Positions 41,827 through 50,085 of a stretch of DNA of 64,000 bases are shown here, piece after piece; within the stretch, counting starts at the first letter, position 1; every line of letters begins with the position of its first letter. The position numbers and the translations under genes were made by a program. The DNA is from Bacteroidota bacterium (lineage in GTDB: Bacteria > Bacteroidota > Bacteroidia > Flavobacteriales_D > Crocinitomicaceae). The notes under the pieces are model-generated. The model saw only the letters and a program-made list of their open reading frames with translations. It was not told the DNA's origin and did not search any database. The stretch spans positions 248,001 to 312,000 of the forward strand of contig JASBTZ010000008.1 of NCBI GenBank assembly GCA_030148165.1, read 5' to 3'.

Positions 41827-42303
41827 ATGAAATTATCGGAATTTAAAAAATCTCTATTCGGTAAGCAGCAGATTGCTTTCGAACTTCCTAATGGCAGCTT
41901 GGTACCACGTCACTTTCATGTGACAGAAGTAGGTCAGGTTAATAAAAGATTTATTGACTGTGGAGGTACTTTGCGTGATGAAAAGGTCATCAACTTTCAG
42001 CTGTGGGAGGCAAATGATTATGATCACAGGCTTCATCCGGAAAAATTATTGAATATCATAGAGCTTTCAGAGAATAAACTCAATCTGGAAGATCTGGAAA
42101 TAGAGTTAGAGTATCAGGGAGATACCATTGGTAAGTATGGTTTAGAAGAAAGTGGAGACAATTATTTGCTAACATCCCTTACGACTGATTGTCTTGCAAA
42201 AGATAAGTGTGGAGTAGAGATGCCGAAACAAAAGGTTTCATTAGCAGAGCTGGGAAAACAAAAAGAGTCATCTAATTGTACACCGGGTTCAGGTTGTTGT
42301 TAA
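41827..42303 (+). CDS. DUF6428-family protein of the arsenic operon
   Basis: 158 residues from the ATG at 41827. The opening MKLSEFKKSL and FELPNGSLVPRHFHVTEVG, the conserved FIDCGGTLR, and a Cys-rich C-terminus (TPGSGCC) are typical of a family nearly always encoded between ArsR and arsenate reductase in Bacteroidetes. No signal peptide, so cytoplasmic. The cysteines suggest binding of As(III) or another thiophilic metalloid, possibly as a carrier; the function is not established. Its TAA overlaps the ATG of the next gene by one base (TAATG). Confidence 0.75.
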   Translation: MKLSEFKKSLFGKQQIAFELPNGSLVPRHFHVTEVGQVNKRFIDCGGTLRDEKVINFQLWEANDYDHRLHPEKLLNIIELSENKLNLEDLEIELEYQGDTIGKYGLEESGDNYLLTSLTTDCLAKDKCGVEMPKQKVSLAELGKQKESSNCTPGSGCC

Positions 42304-43256
42304 TGAAAAGCATCTTAGGCATATTTCCCCTTATTTTTTTGTTCTCTTGCAGTGAACCTGTTCCAGTCTATGAACCAAATGATGAAGTTCAATCCACTGA
42401 GCCGTATTTGATAATTCTAGGAAATGTTCAGGATGCCGGTTCGCCCCAAGTAGGATGTGAAAAAGAATGTTGCAAGGAACTGTTCGATAATCCGGATCCT
42501 TACCGAAGAGTTGTTGCTCTTGGATTGATAGACCATAGTGCACATAAGCAATTCTTATTCGAGGCTACGCCGGATTTTCCACAACAAATGGGTCAGCTAA
42601 ATGCGGCTTCAGGTATAATGGGGGCACCGGATGGCATTTTTCTCAGCCATGCCCATATCGGTCATTATAGTGGGCTCATGTATCTTGGAAAGGAGGCAAT
42701 GTACGCTAAAGAAGTTCCGGTGCACGTTATGCCAGGAATGCGTGATTTCCTGATTAACAATGGTCCTTGGGATAAATTGGTTCAGAATAAGAACATCGTA
42801 TTAAGACAACTCGCGCAGGATTCTTTGTTAGCTCTTACAAATTCGATAAAGGTAGAACCTATATTAGTGCCACATCGGGATGAATACTCTGAGACCGTTG
42901 GATTTATAATCAGCGGACCGAATAAGAGGGCGCTATTCATTCCGGACATTGATAAATGGAGTAAATGGGAGAAGGATATTATTGATCTGATAAGCGAGGT
43001 TGATTACGCGTTAATCGACGGTACATTTTACGATGGAAATGAGCTTCCGGGTCGAGACATTAATGAAGTACCCCACCCGTTCGTTAAAGAAAGCTGTAAG
43101 CTGTTTGACACCTTACCGTTATCGGAGCGGAATAAGATCTATTTCATTCATTTCAATCATACGAATCCCCTTTTAGATCCTACAAGTTCAGAAAGCAGGT
43201 CCATCGAACAAAATGGATATCACATTGCACGAATCAATGAGAAATTAAAGTTATAA
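42303..43256 (+). CDS. PqqB-like metallo-beta-lactamase-fold lipoprotein
   Basis: 317 residues from the ATG at 42303, giving MKSILGIFPLIFLFSCSEP with a lipobox (FLFSC). The metal-binding signature reads SHAHIGHYSG, HxHxGH in place of HxHxDH, as in PqqB-like members of the MBL superfamily. VEPILVPHRDEYSETVGF, ALFIPDIDKW and a terminal IHFNHTNP supply further histidines. It should be a lipid-anchored hydrolase on the periplasmic side. Relatives occur in Bacteroidetes arsenic operons, but the substrate is not known. It overlaps the DUF6428 gene by one base and precedes arsC by 1 bp. Confidence 0.75.
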   Translation: MKSILGIFPLIFLFSCSEPVPVYEPNDEVQSTEPYLIILGNVQDAGSPQVGCEKECCKELFDNPDPYRRVVALGLIDHSAHKQFLFEATPDFPQQMGQLNAASGIMGAPDGIFLSHAHIGHYSGLMYLGKEAMYAKEVPVHVMPGMRDFLINNGPWDKLVQNKNIVLRQLAQDSLLALTNSIKVEPILVPHRDEYSETVGFIISGPNKRALFIPDIDKWSKWEKDIIDLISEVDYALIDGTFYDGNELPGRDINEVPHPFVKESCKLFDTLPLSERNKIYFIHFNHTNPLLDPTSSESRSIEQNGYHIARINEKLKL

Positions 43257-43257
43257 C

Positions 43258-43860
43258 ATGATCCTCGCACCCATAAAAAACCTACTCGATTCAATGAAAT
43301 ACACGGTCATTCCCGATGATCGGAAAGATGCTTTACAGCCATTGATCGAATATATCCAGGATAGAAGAATGAAAGAAGAGCCGGTACGATTGTTATTTGT
43401 TTGCACGCATAATTCTCGTAGGAGTCACCTTGCTCAGATTTGGGCCAAAGTTGCAGCTAAATACTTCGAGATTGAAATAGAATCCTATTCAGGGGGAGTT
43501 GAAGTAACTGCAATGAACGAACGGATTGCCCGTGAATTGGAATCTACCGGATTTGAACTTGGTTTCGATTCAGGATCAAATCCACATTACCAGGTAGTCT
43601 ACAGCGATCCGGCTGAACCTGTCGACTGCTTTTCAAAGCTGTACGATGACAGCAGCAACCCATCGGATAACTTTGCAGCAATTATGACTTGTTCAGATGC
43701 TGATGAGAATTGTCCATTTATACCGGGAAGCGCTGCACGCATTCCAATACGATATGAGGATCCTAAGGCATTTGACGACACACCCCTCGAAGCGGATATG
43801 TATCCAGAACGTTCGATGCAGATCGCAAATGAAATGATGTACGTATTTTCAAAAGTTTGA
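43258..43860 (+). CDS. arsC: Arsenate reductase (LMW-phosphatase-fold ArsC)
   Basis: 200 residues. The phosphatase-type loop CTHNSRR (Cys49 to Arg55) sits in LLFVCTHNSRRSHLAQ, and the redox pair lies in MTCSDADENCPF, closely like the CSDAD..CP segment of thioredoxin-coupled ArsC. DP follows in YEDPKAF. This enzyme reduces As(V) to As(III), with the disulfide regenerated by thioredoxin. The N-terminal 40 residues are an extension on the usual fold of about 130 residues. It stands immediately before the aquaglyceroporin gene, the presumed exit route for arsenite. Confidence 0.85.
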   Translation: MILAPIKNLLDSMKYTVIPDDRKDALQPLIEYIQDRRMKEEPVRLLFVCTHNSRRSHLAQIWAKVAAKYFEIEIESYSGGVEVTAMNERIARELESTGFELGFDSGSNPHYQVVYSDPAEPVDCFSKLYDDSSNPSDNFAAIMTCSDADENCPFIPGSAARIPIRYEDPKAFDDTPLEADMYPERSMQIANEMMYVFSKV

Positions 43861-43862
43861 TA

Positions 43863-44633
43863 ATGAAAAAGGAATTAGCAGGAGAATTTTTAGGGACCTT
43901 TGTTTTGGTACTGATTGGCTTGTCCTCAATTGTCGCAGCTGAATTTAAAGGCTGGTTGAATGAATTGTGGCAGGTAGCTTTCGTTTGGGGAATAGGGGTC
44001 AGTTTAGCTATATATCTTACACGTAAGTACAGCCACTCCCATCTTAATCCAGCTGTAAGCCTTTCTTTCTTGTTAATGAAAGAAATCAACATTAAACAGT
44101 TTTTCTATTATCTCTTTTTTCAATTTCTCGGGGCTTTCCTGGCGGGAGCTTGTTTGTATCTGATCTTTGAAAACGATATTCTTTCCTTTGAGGCAGCGAA
44201 TGGAATTGCTAGGGGTGAAAGCGATTCCATTCGAAGCGCCATGGTTTTCGGCGAATTTTATCCAAATCCTTCATTTGCAAATGAAGTAACCGTTTCCCAT
44301 TTTCAAGCATTCCTAATAGAAGGATTCGGGACCTTCATTCTGGCATTGGTTATCCTTCTGCTATATCGATTAGAGTCACTGCGCAACATATTCCCCATAT
44401 TCGTTGGCTTGACTGTGAGCTGTTTAATTGTTCTGTTTGCCCCATATACACAAATGGGAATTAATCCGGCACGTGATTTCGGTCCGCGACTATTTGCATT
44501 TTTGAACGGATGGGGAGAGGCAGCTTTACCGGTTCCGCATTTAGGGCTTTTCACGGTGTATATTCTAGCTCCATTCATTGGTGCATTTTTGGCGTTTGGC
44601 GTACGGTTTCTATTGCTTAAACGAAAGAGATAA
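43863..44633 (+). CDS. Aquaglyceroporin (MIP family), presumed arsenite channel
   Basis: 256 residues from the ATG at 43863. Six membrane helices and two half-helices with the NPA boxes LNPAVS and INPARD define a MIP-family channel. In some bacteria (AqpS of Sinorhizobium) an aquaglyceroporin in the ars operon lets arsenite made by ArsC flow out down its gradient, replacing ArsB/Acr3. The same arrangement is seen here: arsC ends 2 bp before it and no arsenite pump is in the operon. Arsenite transport is inferred. Confidence 0.85.
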   Translation: MKKELAGEFLGTFVLVLIGLSSIVAAEFKGWLNELWQVAFVWGIGVSLAIYLTRKYSHSHLNPAVSLSFLLMKEINIKQFFYYLFFQFLGAFLAGACLYLIFENDILSFEAANGIARGESDSIRSAMVFGEFYPNPSFANEVTVSHFQAFLIEGFGTFILALVILLLYRLESLRNIFPIFVGLTVSCLIVLFAPYTQMGINPARDFGPRLFAFLNGWGEAALPVPHLGLFTVYILAPFIGAFLAFGVRFLLLKRKR

Positions 44634-44717
44634 TATCAACTGATAAAAAAAATGTACAAAGGCATTTCATACCACCAAAGAATGCCCTATTTTTAAACAA
44701 TTAACTTAAAAACAAAA

Positions 44718-45551
44718 ATGATGAGATTAACTAAAATTATTACTGCTTTTGCACTTATGATTGCAGCAGGAGGCGCGAATGCGCAAAGTTTCTTTGTGGA
44801 GGTAGATGCCGGGTATGGTTTTTCGAACGCTTCACAGGAGATTGATTACAATTCAGTTACAAATGACAATGGAACGACAACCAGTTGGTCTGATGAACTG
44901 ATCGCGGGATCCTTTGGAAAGGGAATAAACATGGGACTAAACCTCGGATATATGTTTAACGAAAACTTCGGAGCCGGTTTGAATATGAATTATTTAATGG
45001 GAGCTACCTATGAGTTTAGCTATTCATACACAGCAGTAGGATACAATAGCTCAACTACCGGGACCTATAAAGCGAACATGACCAGAATTATGCCTTCACT
45101 GATCGTCCAGGGAAGTGGCGAGATTGCGCCATATGCGAGATTGGGTATTGTTTTGGGAATGGGCTCTAAAGTTGTTTACGACGAAGATTACAGCAATTCT
45201 AATGGCGATACCGAGAAATATATATATGAAGTAAATGAAGGTCTTGCAATGGGAACAAGTGCTGAAGTTGGTGTAAATGTAAAATTTTCAGAAAATTTAT
45301 CTTTCATTGCTTGTTTGCGTGGTGTGAACATGAACTGGTCACCAAACCATGGGGTTTTAACAACTTATAATGTTAATGGAATAGATGTTTTACCATTGTT
45401 GACAACCAGGGATAAGGAAGCTGTCTACTTAGATGAGGTATCAGGTACAAGCCCAAGTACACCGAATGAATCTCAACCGGATGAACAATTAAGATTTTAC
45501 TTGCCGTTCAGTAGCATTGGATTTAACATTGGTGTGAGATATACGCTTTAA
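44718..45551 (+). CDS. Outer-membrane beta-barrel protein (OmpA-type porin fold)
   Basis: 277 residues. Signal peptide (LTKIITAFALMIAAGGANAQ), then alternating strands (SFFVEVDAGYGFSNAS, INMGLNLGYMFNENFGAGLNMNYL, MPSLIVQGSGEIAPYARLGIVLG) ending with FSSIGFNIGVRYTL, the usual outer-membrane insertion signal. This is the small barrel type called outer membrane beta-barrel protein in Bacteroidetes. It follows the ars operon by 84 bp in the same direction but has its own upstream spacer, so a link to arsenic is not shown. Confidence 0.75.
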   Translation: MMRLTKIITAFALMIAAGGANAQSFFVEVDAGYGFSNASQEIDYNSVTNDNGTTTSWSDELIAGSFGKGINMGLNLGYMFNENFGAGLNMNYLMGATYEFSYSYTAVGYNSSTTGTYKANMTRIMPSLIVQGSGEIAPYARLGIVLGMGSKVVYDEDYSNSNGDTEKYIYEVNEGLAMGTSAEVGVNVKFSENLSFIACLRGVNMNWSPNHGVLTTYNVNGIDVLPLLTTRDKEAVYLDEVSGTSPSTPNESQPDEQLRFYLPFSSIGFNIGVRYTL

Positions 45552-45614
45552 ATATTTCGGGAATCTGGAATTGAGGGACTGCCAGCGCAGTCCCTTTTCA
45601 TTTTCCACGATAAA

Positions 45615-46160
45615 ATGTACTTTAATGCTATGATCGAAATTTCTGAAGGCAATACAAATAATTATCTGGTACATGGCTTTTTCACGACACTTGCGTCAGT
45701 TATTCTACTGGTGTTTTCGGCACAGATTACGGTATTCCTGGTGATTCCGGCAGCCATAGTCCTCGCTATCGGGATATCATTGTTTACGGCATCAAATGGA
45801 TTACAAATTGACCCATCCAAGTCAGTTTATAGGAAGTTTGGTAAAATTGGATATGTACAGTTTGGTGATTGGAAACCGCTAATAGAACCTGTAAAAGTCT
45901 ACTTAAAAATGCATGCAGAAAATGAGCATCGAGGAATGGCTCCGTTGTTAGGGAAAGCAGCAGCGCTTAGCACAAAAACAATTACCTATGATATCGAGAT
46001 ACGCGATGCCTTAGGAGAACAACAGATAATTTATGACTTTCTTGATTACAACCAAGCGAAGCAAGCTCTTAAAGCCATAGGAGAAACATTTGAAATTCCT
46101 GTTAGCAATAAAGTTGCTGAGAAGCTTGCGGAAAACCGTAGTAAGCGAAGAAGGCGATAG
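45615..46160 (+). CDS. Small membrane protein, unknown function
   Basis: 181 residues; ATG at 45615 or 45630 (MIEISEGNTNNYLVHG). Two adjacent hydrophobic helices near the N-terminus (GFFTTLASVILLVFSAQITVFLVIPAAIVLAIGISLFTA) form a hairpin, followed by a soluble cytoplasmic domain of about 110 residues (SVYRKFGKIGYVQFGDWKPL, TKTITYDIEIRDALGEQQIIYDF) and a very basic end (RSKRRRR). It has the look of PH-like membrane-attached proteins but no family is recognised. It is convergent with the esterase gene, with only 3 bp between them. Confidence 0.55.
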   Translation: MYFNAMIEISEGNTNNYLVHGFFTTLASVILLVFSAQITVFLVIPAAIVLAIGISLFTASNGLQIDPSKSVYRKFGKIGYVQFGDWKPLIEPVKVYLKMHAENEHRGMAPLLGKAAALSTKTITYDIEIRDALGEQQIIYDFLDYNQAKQALKAIGETFEIPVSNKVAEKLAENRSKRRRR

Positions 46161-46163
46161 ATT

Positions 46164-47450
46164 TTACTCCCGCACAAGTTTAAATTGAATTACTTCTGTT
46201 TCAGAAGAAATCACCCCTAGGTAAATTCCCGAACTCCAATTCGAAATATCCAATTGATTACTGAGTCCACTCAAATTCTTGTTGTAAACCAACTCACCAG
46301 TTGTTGAATATATAGCCAGATTAAAGTCCTTTTCTAAAGAAGTTGCTATTGTTAGATTATGATCTGTCGGATTCGGATATACCGAAAAGCCAGCTTCCTT
46401 AAGTTCATCAACTTCCAACCCACAATAGAACAATTGATACAGGTTCGCATTTTCCAGTGGTGAGTTCGCAGGTTGCAGTGGTGTTTCAGAACAACCTAAT
46501 TGCTCCACCAGGAAGTCACGCACGAAATTTATAGTGGTGTCCATGTAAGCGGAACTACTGACATACGGTGCGTGATTAGCACCATAATGAGTGTACAGTT
46601 TACTTGTAACGCCCACAGCCATTGCCTGTTCGTGTATCATACGACTTCCATCCATCCATATCACACTGAATCCTGATACGCTGGCAACACCTCGGTTATA
46701 AGGTACAGTACCGTCGACATTTCCATGCAATGAACACACTGGAACATCACCGGCTTCCATCCAGCCATAGCTAGCTAATGCACCCGATAAGTTAATAGCA
46801 CCGGCGACATCGGATGAATATCCCGGATTACCGCTGGTACCTTCAATACCACCCATTGTGTTCAATTCTGAAATGGAGATATAAGGTTCTACCTCACATT
46901 CCTGATCGAGATATGCCAGATGCACTGCTGTTATCGCTCCGGCTGAGCTTCCACCCACATAAATCCTGGTGGTATCAATTCTATAGGTGTTCGAGGTGGC
47001 AGCATCCTGATAGAAGAATCGGGTAGCGGCCTTCATATCCTGAAATGCTCGTACAACCGCTTTGACCGCATTCACAGAATCAATGGGCCACATTCCTACG
47101 CGATAATCTATCGATGCGCAAACAAATCCTTTCTTTGCGAATGCGTCTGCCAAAGCAACAACATCAGGGTCCGTTTTACTACCTCCAATGAAACTCCCTC
47201 CATGTGCCCAGATAATTAATGGTCTTGCTACCATGACATCTCCCGTTGGTTCATAGATGTCCATGTTGAGTATGGTGTTGTTACCAATAAAATCGATGTT
47301 TTGGCCGAAGTTAACGCCACTTGTTACCGTTACGTTCGCGAATACGTCGCTTGCAAATCGACCTGTATCACAAGGTGTTTGTGCAATTAAAGCCAGTGGC
47401 AATAAAGCCAGCAGGCCTGATAAAATCTGTTTTTTGATGGGTAGTAGCAT
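46164..47450 (-). CDS. Secreted alpha/beta-hydrolase (carboxylesterase-like) with T9SS tail
   Basis: 428 residues. Signal peptide, then an alpha/beta-hydrolase domain: oxyanion motif IIWAHGGSFIGGSK, nucleophile elbow GGSSAGA (Ser in GxSxG) and a late GANHAPYV supplying the His. A C-terminal type A sorting domain follows (YPNPTDHNLTIATSLEKDFN...LVYNKNL...SGIYLGVISSE...FKLVRE). Expected to be exported through the T9SS and hydrolyse esters outside the cell. It closes a minus-strand run with the SGNH lipoprotein and FadL genes, consistent with use of lipids or fatty-acid esters; the substrate is inferred. Confidence 0.8.
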   Translation of the reverse strand: MLLPIKKQILSGLLALLPLALIAQTPCDTGRFASDVFANVTVTSGVNFGQNIDFIGNNTILNMDIYEPTGDVMVARPLIIWAHGGSFIGGSKTDPDVVALADAFAKKGFVCASIDYRVGMWPIDSVNAVKAVVRAFQDMKAATRFFYQDAATSNTYRIDTTRIYVGGSSAGAITAVHLAYLDQECEVEPYISISELNTMGGIEGTSGNPGYSSDVAGAINLSGALASYGWMEAGDVPVCSLHGNVDGTVPYNRGVASVSGFSVIWMDGSRMIHEQAMAVGVTSKLYTHYGANHAPYVSSSAYMDTTINFVRDFLVEQLGCSETPLQPANSPLENANLYQLFYCGLEVDELKEAGFSVYPNPTDHNLTIATSLEKDFNLAIYSTTGELVYNKNLSGLSNQLDISNWSSGIYLGVISSETEVIQFKLVRE

Positions 47451-47461
47451 GTTTTGTAGTT

Positions 47462-48772
47462 TTATGGAAATAACACTCCAGAGTAATCTGTAATCGAAGC
47501 GTATGGTATTATGGCGTTGTATTTCTTATTAACAGCACGAATACATTCATTAGCCAATATTGCCATTCCCTTCGGAGTTGGATTTCTGCCATCTAATGAG
47601 AAAAATCCACCGGATACAAATTCACCCGAGAAGCTAACTCCATTTATTGTTAGTCCTAAACTTACTGAATTAAATACAGAATTAAAATCAGCAAGCGCAA
47701 AATTGTAGTTGTTTGAAATATTTCCAATAATTGTGTTGAACTGATCAGTCTTTGTATGGATTTCATTTATTTCGTCGAGGGAGAGAACATATTCATCCGG
47801 TATAGGAACAATCGACCCCATCCCATAACACTTCACTGAATCCAGCGGTATACCCAAATGGATCAGCTCACCCTCCACCAATTTACGTACTCCAAATGGT
47901 TCATTCTGATCTTCAACGGTAAAAGGATTGTCGCCTTCGACAAATGTTATTCCCAATGGATTAAATACCTGGTTCATTGTCGCTGCATTCGCTGAATCGA
48001 GTGTAAGTCCATTGTATGGTATCGTAGTAAAGTAAGGGAATTCGGTTATGTCAGGAATATTACACAGCACTCCTTTTGCACCGGAGGAACTAATGCTATT
48101 TACAATTGTTTCATAAGTTCCATTAAAACCAACACCTGCAATACCAACCGCGGAAGGGATTGGCGAGCCTGTACCTCCGGATAAAGCATAATTCATGATG
48201 TCGTCGGTACCCAGATCACACAGGACAAACGTTGGGTTTTGAGATGTTACGTCTGATAGAATAGCGCTTGAACCGCCGGACCGAAATCGATCATACCAGG
48301 GATCGGAATATCCCGGGCTTAATACGTTCAGGACGCTTATTCCTGGTATACCTATATTGTTAAAAGGACCTTGAGTAGCATAAAGATTTTGTGACCATGA
48401 ACCAATACTTCCCTGGTTGGCTTTTCTAACCGGTGATAAAGAAGTTTCATTATTACAATCAGTCTTATAACCCATGATCAACTGGGATTGATCTTTCAGA
48501 TTTATTCCAATTGACTGATCCGCTATCATCGGCTGATTATAAGTAGTTCCTCCGACCACTTCAAGTTGCGTGTTAAAGATTGCTCCCAATGAGTTTGACT
48601 GGCCGTAAACAGATAGCGCATCGTCCATGTATCCCGCAACACGGTCTCCACCAACTGAAACAAAAACTGTAGGGTCAACTTCACCGGACGCAACGGGCGG
48701 CATATACTCTTTCTTTTTACATGCAAAGAAAACAGGACTACTTAGTAATATGTAAAACAATGATCTTCTCAT
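47462..48772 (-). CDS. SGNH/GDSL-hydrolase-like lipoprotein
   Basis: 436 residues. Lipoprotein signal (MRRSLFYILLSSPVFFACKK). The body resembles SGNH esterases found beside FadL in Bacteroidetes: YGQSNSLGAIFNTQ in place of GDSL, VLCDLGTDDIMNYAL at block III and KGVLCNIPDITEFPYFTTIP at the block II/V region. The C-terminal PTPKGMAILANECIRAVNKKY holds the last element. Likely an outer-membrane-anchored lipase/esterase. Its start lies 4 bp after the FadL stop, so it is co-transcribed with the fatty-acid channel. Confidence 0.7.
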   Translation of the reverse strand: MRRSLFYILLSSPVFFACKKKEYMPPVASGEVDPTVFVSVGGDRVAGYMDDALSVYGQSNSLGAIFNTQLEVVGGTTYNQPMIADQSIGINLKDQSQLIMGYKTDCNNETSLSPVRKANQGSIGSWSQNLYATQGPFNNIGIPGISVLNVLSPGYSDPWYDRFRSGGSSAILSDVTSQNPTFVLCDLGTDDIMNYALSGGTGSPIPSAVGIAGVGFNGTYETIVNSISSSGAKGVLCNIPDITEFPYFTTIPYNGLTLDSANAATMNQVFNPLGITFVEGDNPFTVEDQNEPFGVRKLVEGELIHLGIPLDSVKCYGMGSIVPIPDEYVLSLDEINEIHTKTDQFNTIIGNISNNYNFALADFNSVFNSVSLGLTINGVSFSGEFVSGGFFSLDGRNPTPKGMAILANECIRAVNKKYNAIIPYASITDYSGVLFP

Positions 48773-48776
48773 GATA

Positions 48777-49997
48777 CTAGAATTGATAAGTTAAGGATAA
48801 TCCAGGTGAAACAACCATGGTTTCATACCTTCCGCTCAGATTGGTTTCCAGATTCTTATCGTGTCTTGAAAACTGTGTGACCAGAACTGATGCATCGAGA
48901 TTAAAATTGTCATTCAAGCGGTATCCAACGCCAGCTGTCAGGTTAATTCGATTTGCATCTGGTGTTTCCGGAGTAAGGTAACCATCCTGCACCGGCGTCA
49001 AAGCATAGGTCATACCCAGTCTTACCTGAAAGGCATCATTCAATGCGTATTGACCACCAAATCTAAAAGCAAAGGTGTTTTCGAACATCCTTGCCGATTT
49101 TGTATCCTCTAATGACTCCGTATTTTCCGCATAATCAAAAGCAAGCGTGTCATATGCTGACCAGGATGCATAATTCACGTCTCCTACTATATTTAATTTT
49201 TCTGTTGGGTGAACTTTGAAACTTCCTGTTATAACAGAGGGTAATGGGAGGGAAGAGGTGAAATCACCGGAAGGAAATTTATCGCTCAGGCTTTCGGGAA
49301 CAGTAAAAGTGGCAGTCCCTTTTGATAAGTTCATGTCGACTTTGGAACGATAACTTACACCAAAAGAAAGCAGATCCATAGGAGCGTAATAAACGCCTGC
49401 ATTGAAGCCAAATCCACTACCTGTACCATTCAGTTCGGCATTTGCGTAACTTCCATCCTGAAATTGTATAGGAATGTCTTTCTGAAGGTTGACCTGGCCG
49501 TAGCTATATACAAATCCTGCTCCTATGCCGAGTTTTTCATTGATGCGGTAACTTACGGTAGGTTGGAAGAAGATCGACATTAGCTTAATTCGGGTAAGTA
49601 CAAATCGACCCATCCATTCTTCCTGCCATTGAACAGTACTACCAAATGGTGTATAAACGCCCAGTCCAAATGCAAGATCGCTTGAGTCTTTTAACTTAAA
49701 AGATCCGTAGACAGCGAAAGGTGTTCCTACGGGCGATTCGGTGTTTGCCTGAAGAAATGTGCTGTCTTCCGTAAAGGTCACATTTGAAAAGGTTGGTGTC
49801 ATTCCAACAATAACCTGGTTCGATTCCAGCATAACAAGTCCACCTGGATTGTAAAATAGGGAAGAGGCATCTTGAATAAATGCAGATCCCGCACTACCCA
49901 TTCCTTGTTGAACTTGTCCCTGTAGATTGACTTGGTAGCCTTGTGCAGAAACAGAAAGTGCGGCTATAATAAAAATGAGTGAACAGAGCTTGCGCAT
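48777..49997 (-). CDS. OmpP1/FadL-family outer-membrane channel
   Basis: 406 residues. Signal peptide (MRKLCSLIFIIAALSVSAQG), then the FadL opening GMGSAGSAFIQDASSLFYNPGGL, which plugs the barrel, and strands through to SPGLSLTYQF at the C-terminus. FadL channels take up long-chain fatty acids and other hydrophobic compounds across the outer membrane. The SGNH esterase and the secreted esterase downstream would release such substrates, so the three genes look like a lipid-use set. Confidence 0.9.
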   Translation of the reverse strand: MRKLCSLIFIIAALSVSAQGYQVNLQGQVQQGMGSAGSAFIQDASSLFYNPGGLVMLESNQVIVGMTPTFSNVTFTEDSTFLQANTESPVGTPFAVYGSFKLKDSSDLAFGLGVYTPFGSTVQWQEEWMGRFVLTRIKLMSIFFQPTVSYRINEKLGIGAGFVYSYGQVNLQKDIPIQFQDGSYANAELNGTGSGFGFNAGVYYAPMDLLSFGVSYRSKVDMNLSKGTATFTVPESLSDKFPSGDFTSSLPLPSVITGSFKVHPTEKLNIVGDVNYASWSAYDTLAFDYAENTESLEDTKSARMFENTFAFRFGGQYALNDAFQVRLGMTYALTPVQDGYLTPETPDANRINLTAGVGYRLNDNFNLDASVLVTQFSRHDKNLETNLSGRYETMVVSPGLSLTYQF

Positions 49998-50085
49998 GCT
50001 TTAGTTTTGGGTTTCCCCAAATTTATGAAAAGTATGCGTACTCCTTAGAGAACGTTAATAACTTGCTTTAATCTGTTGATACTCC

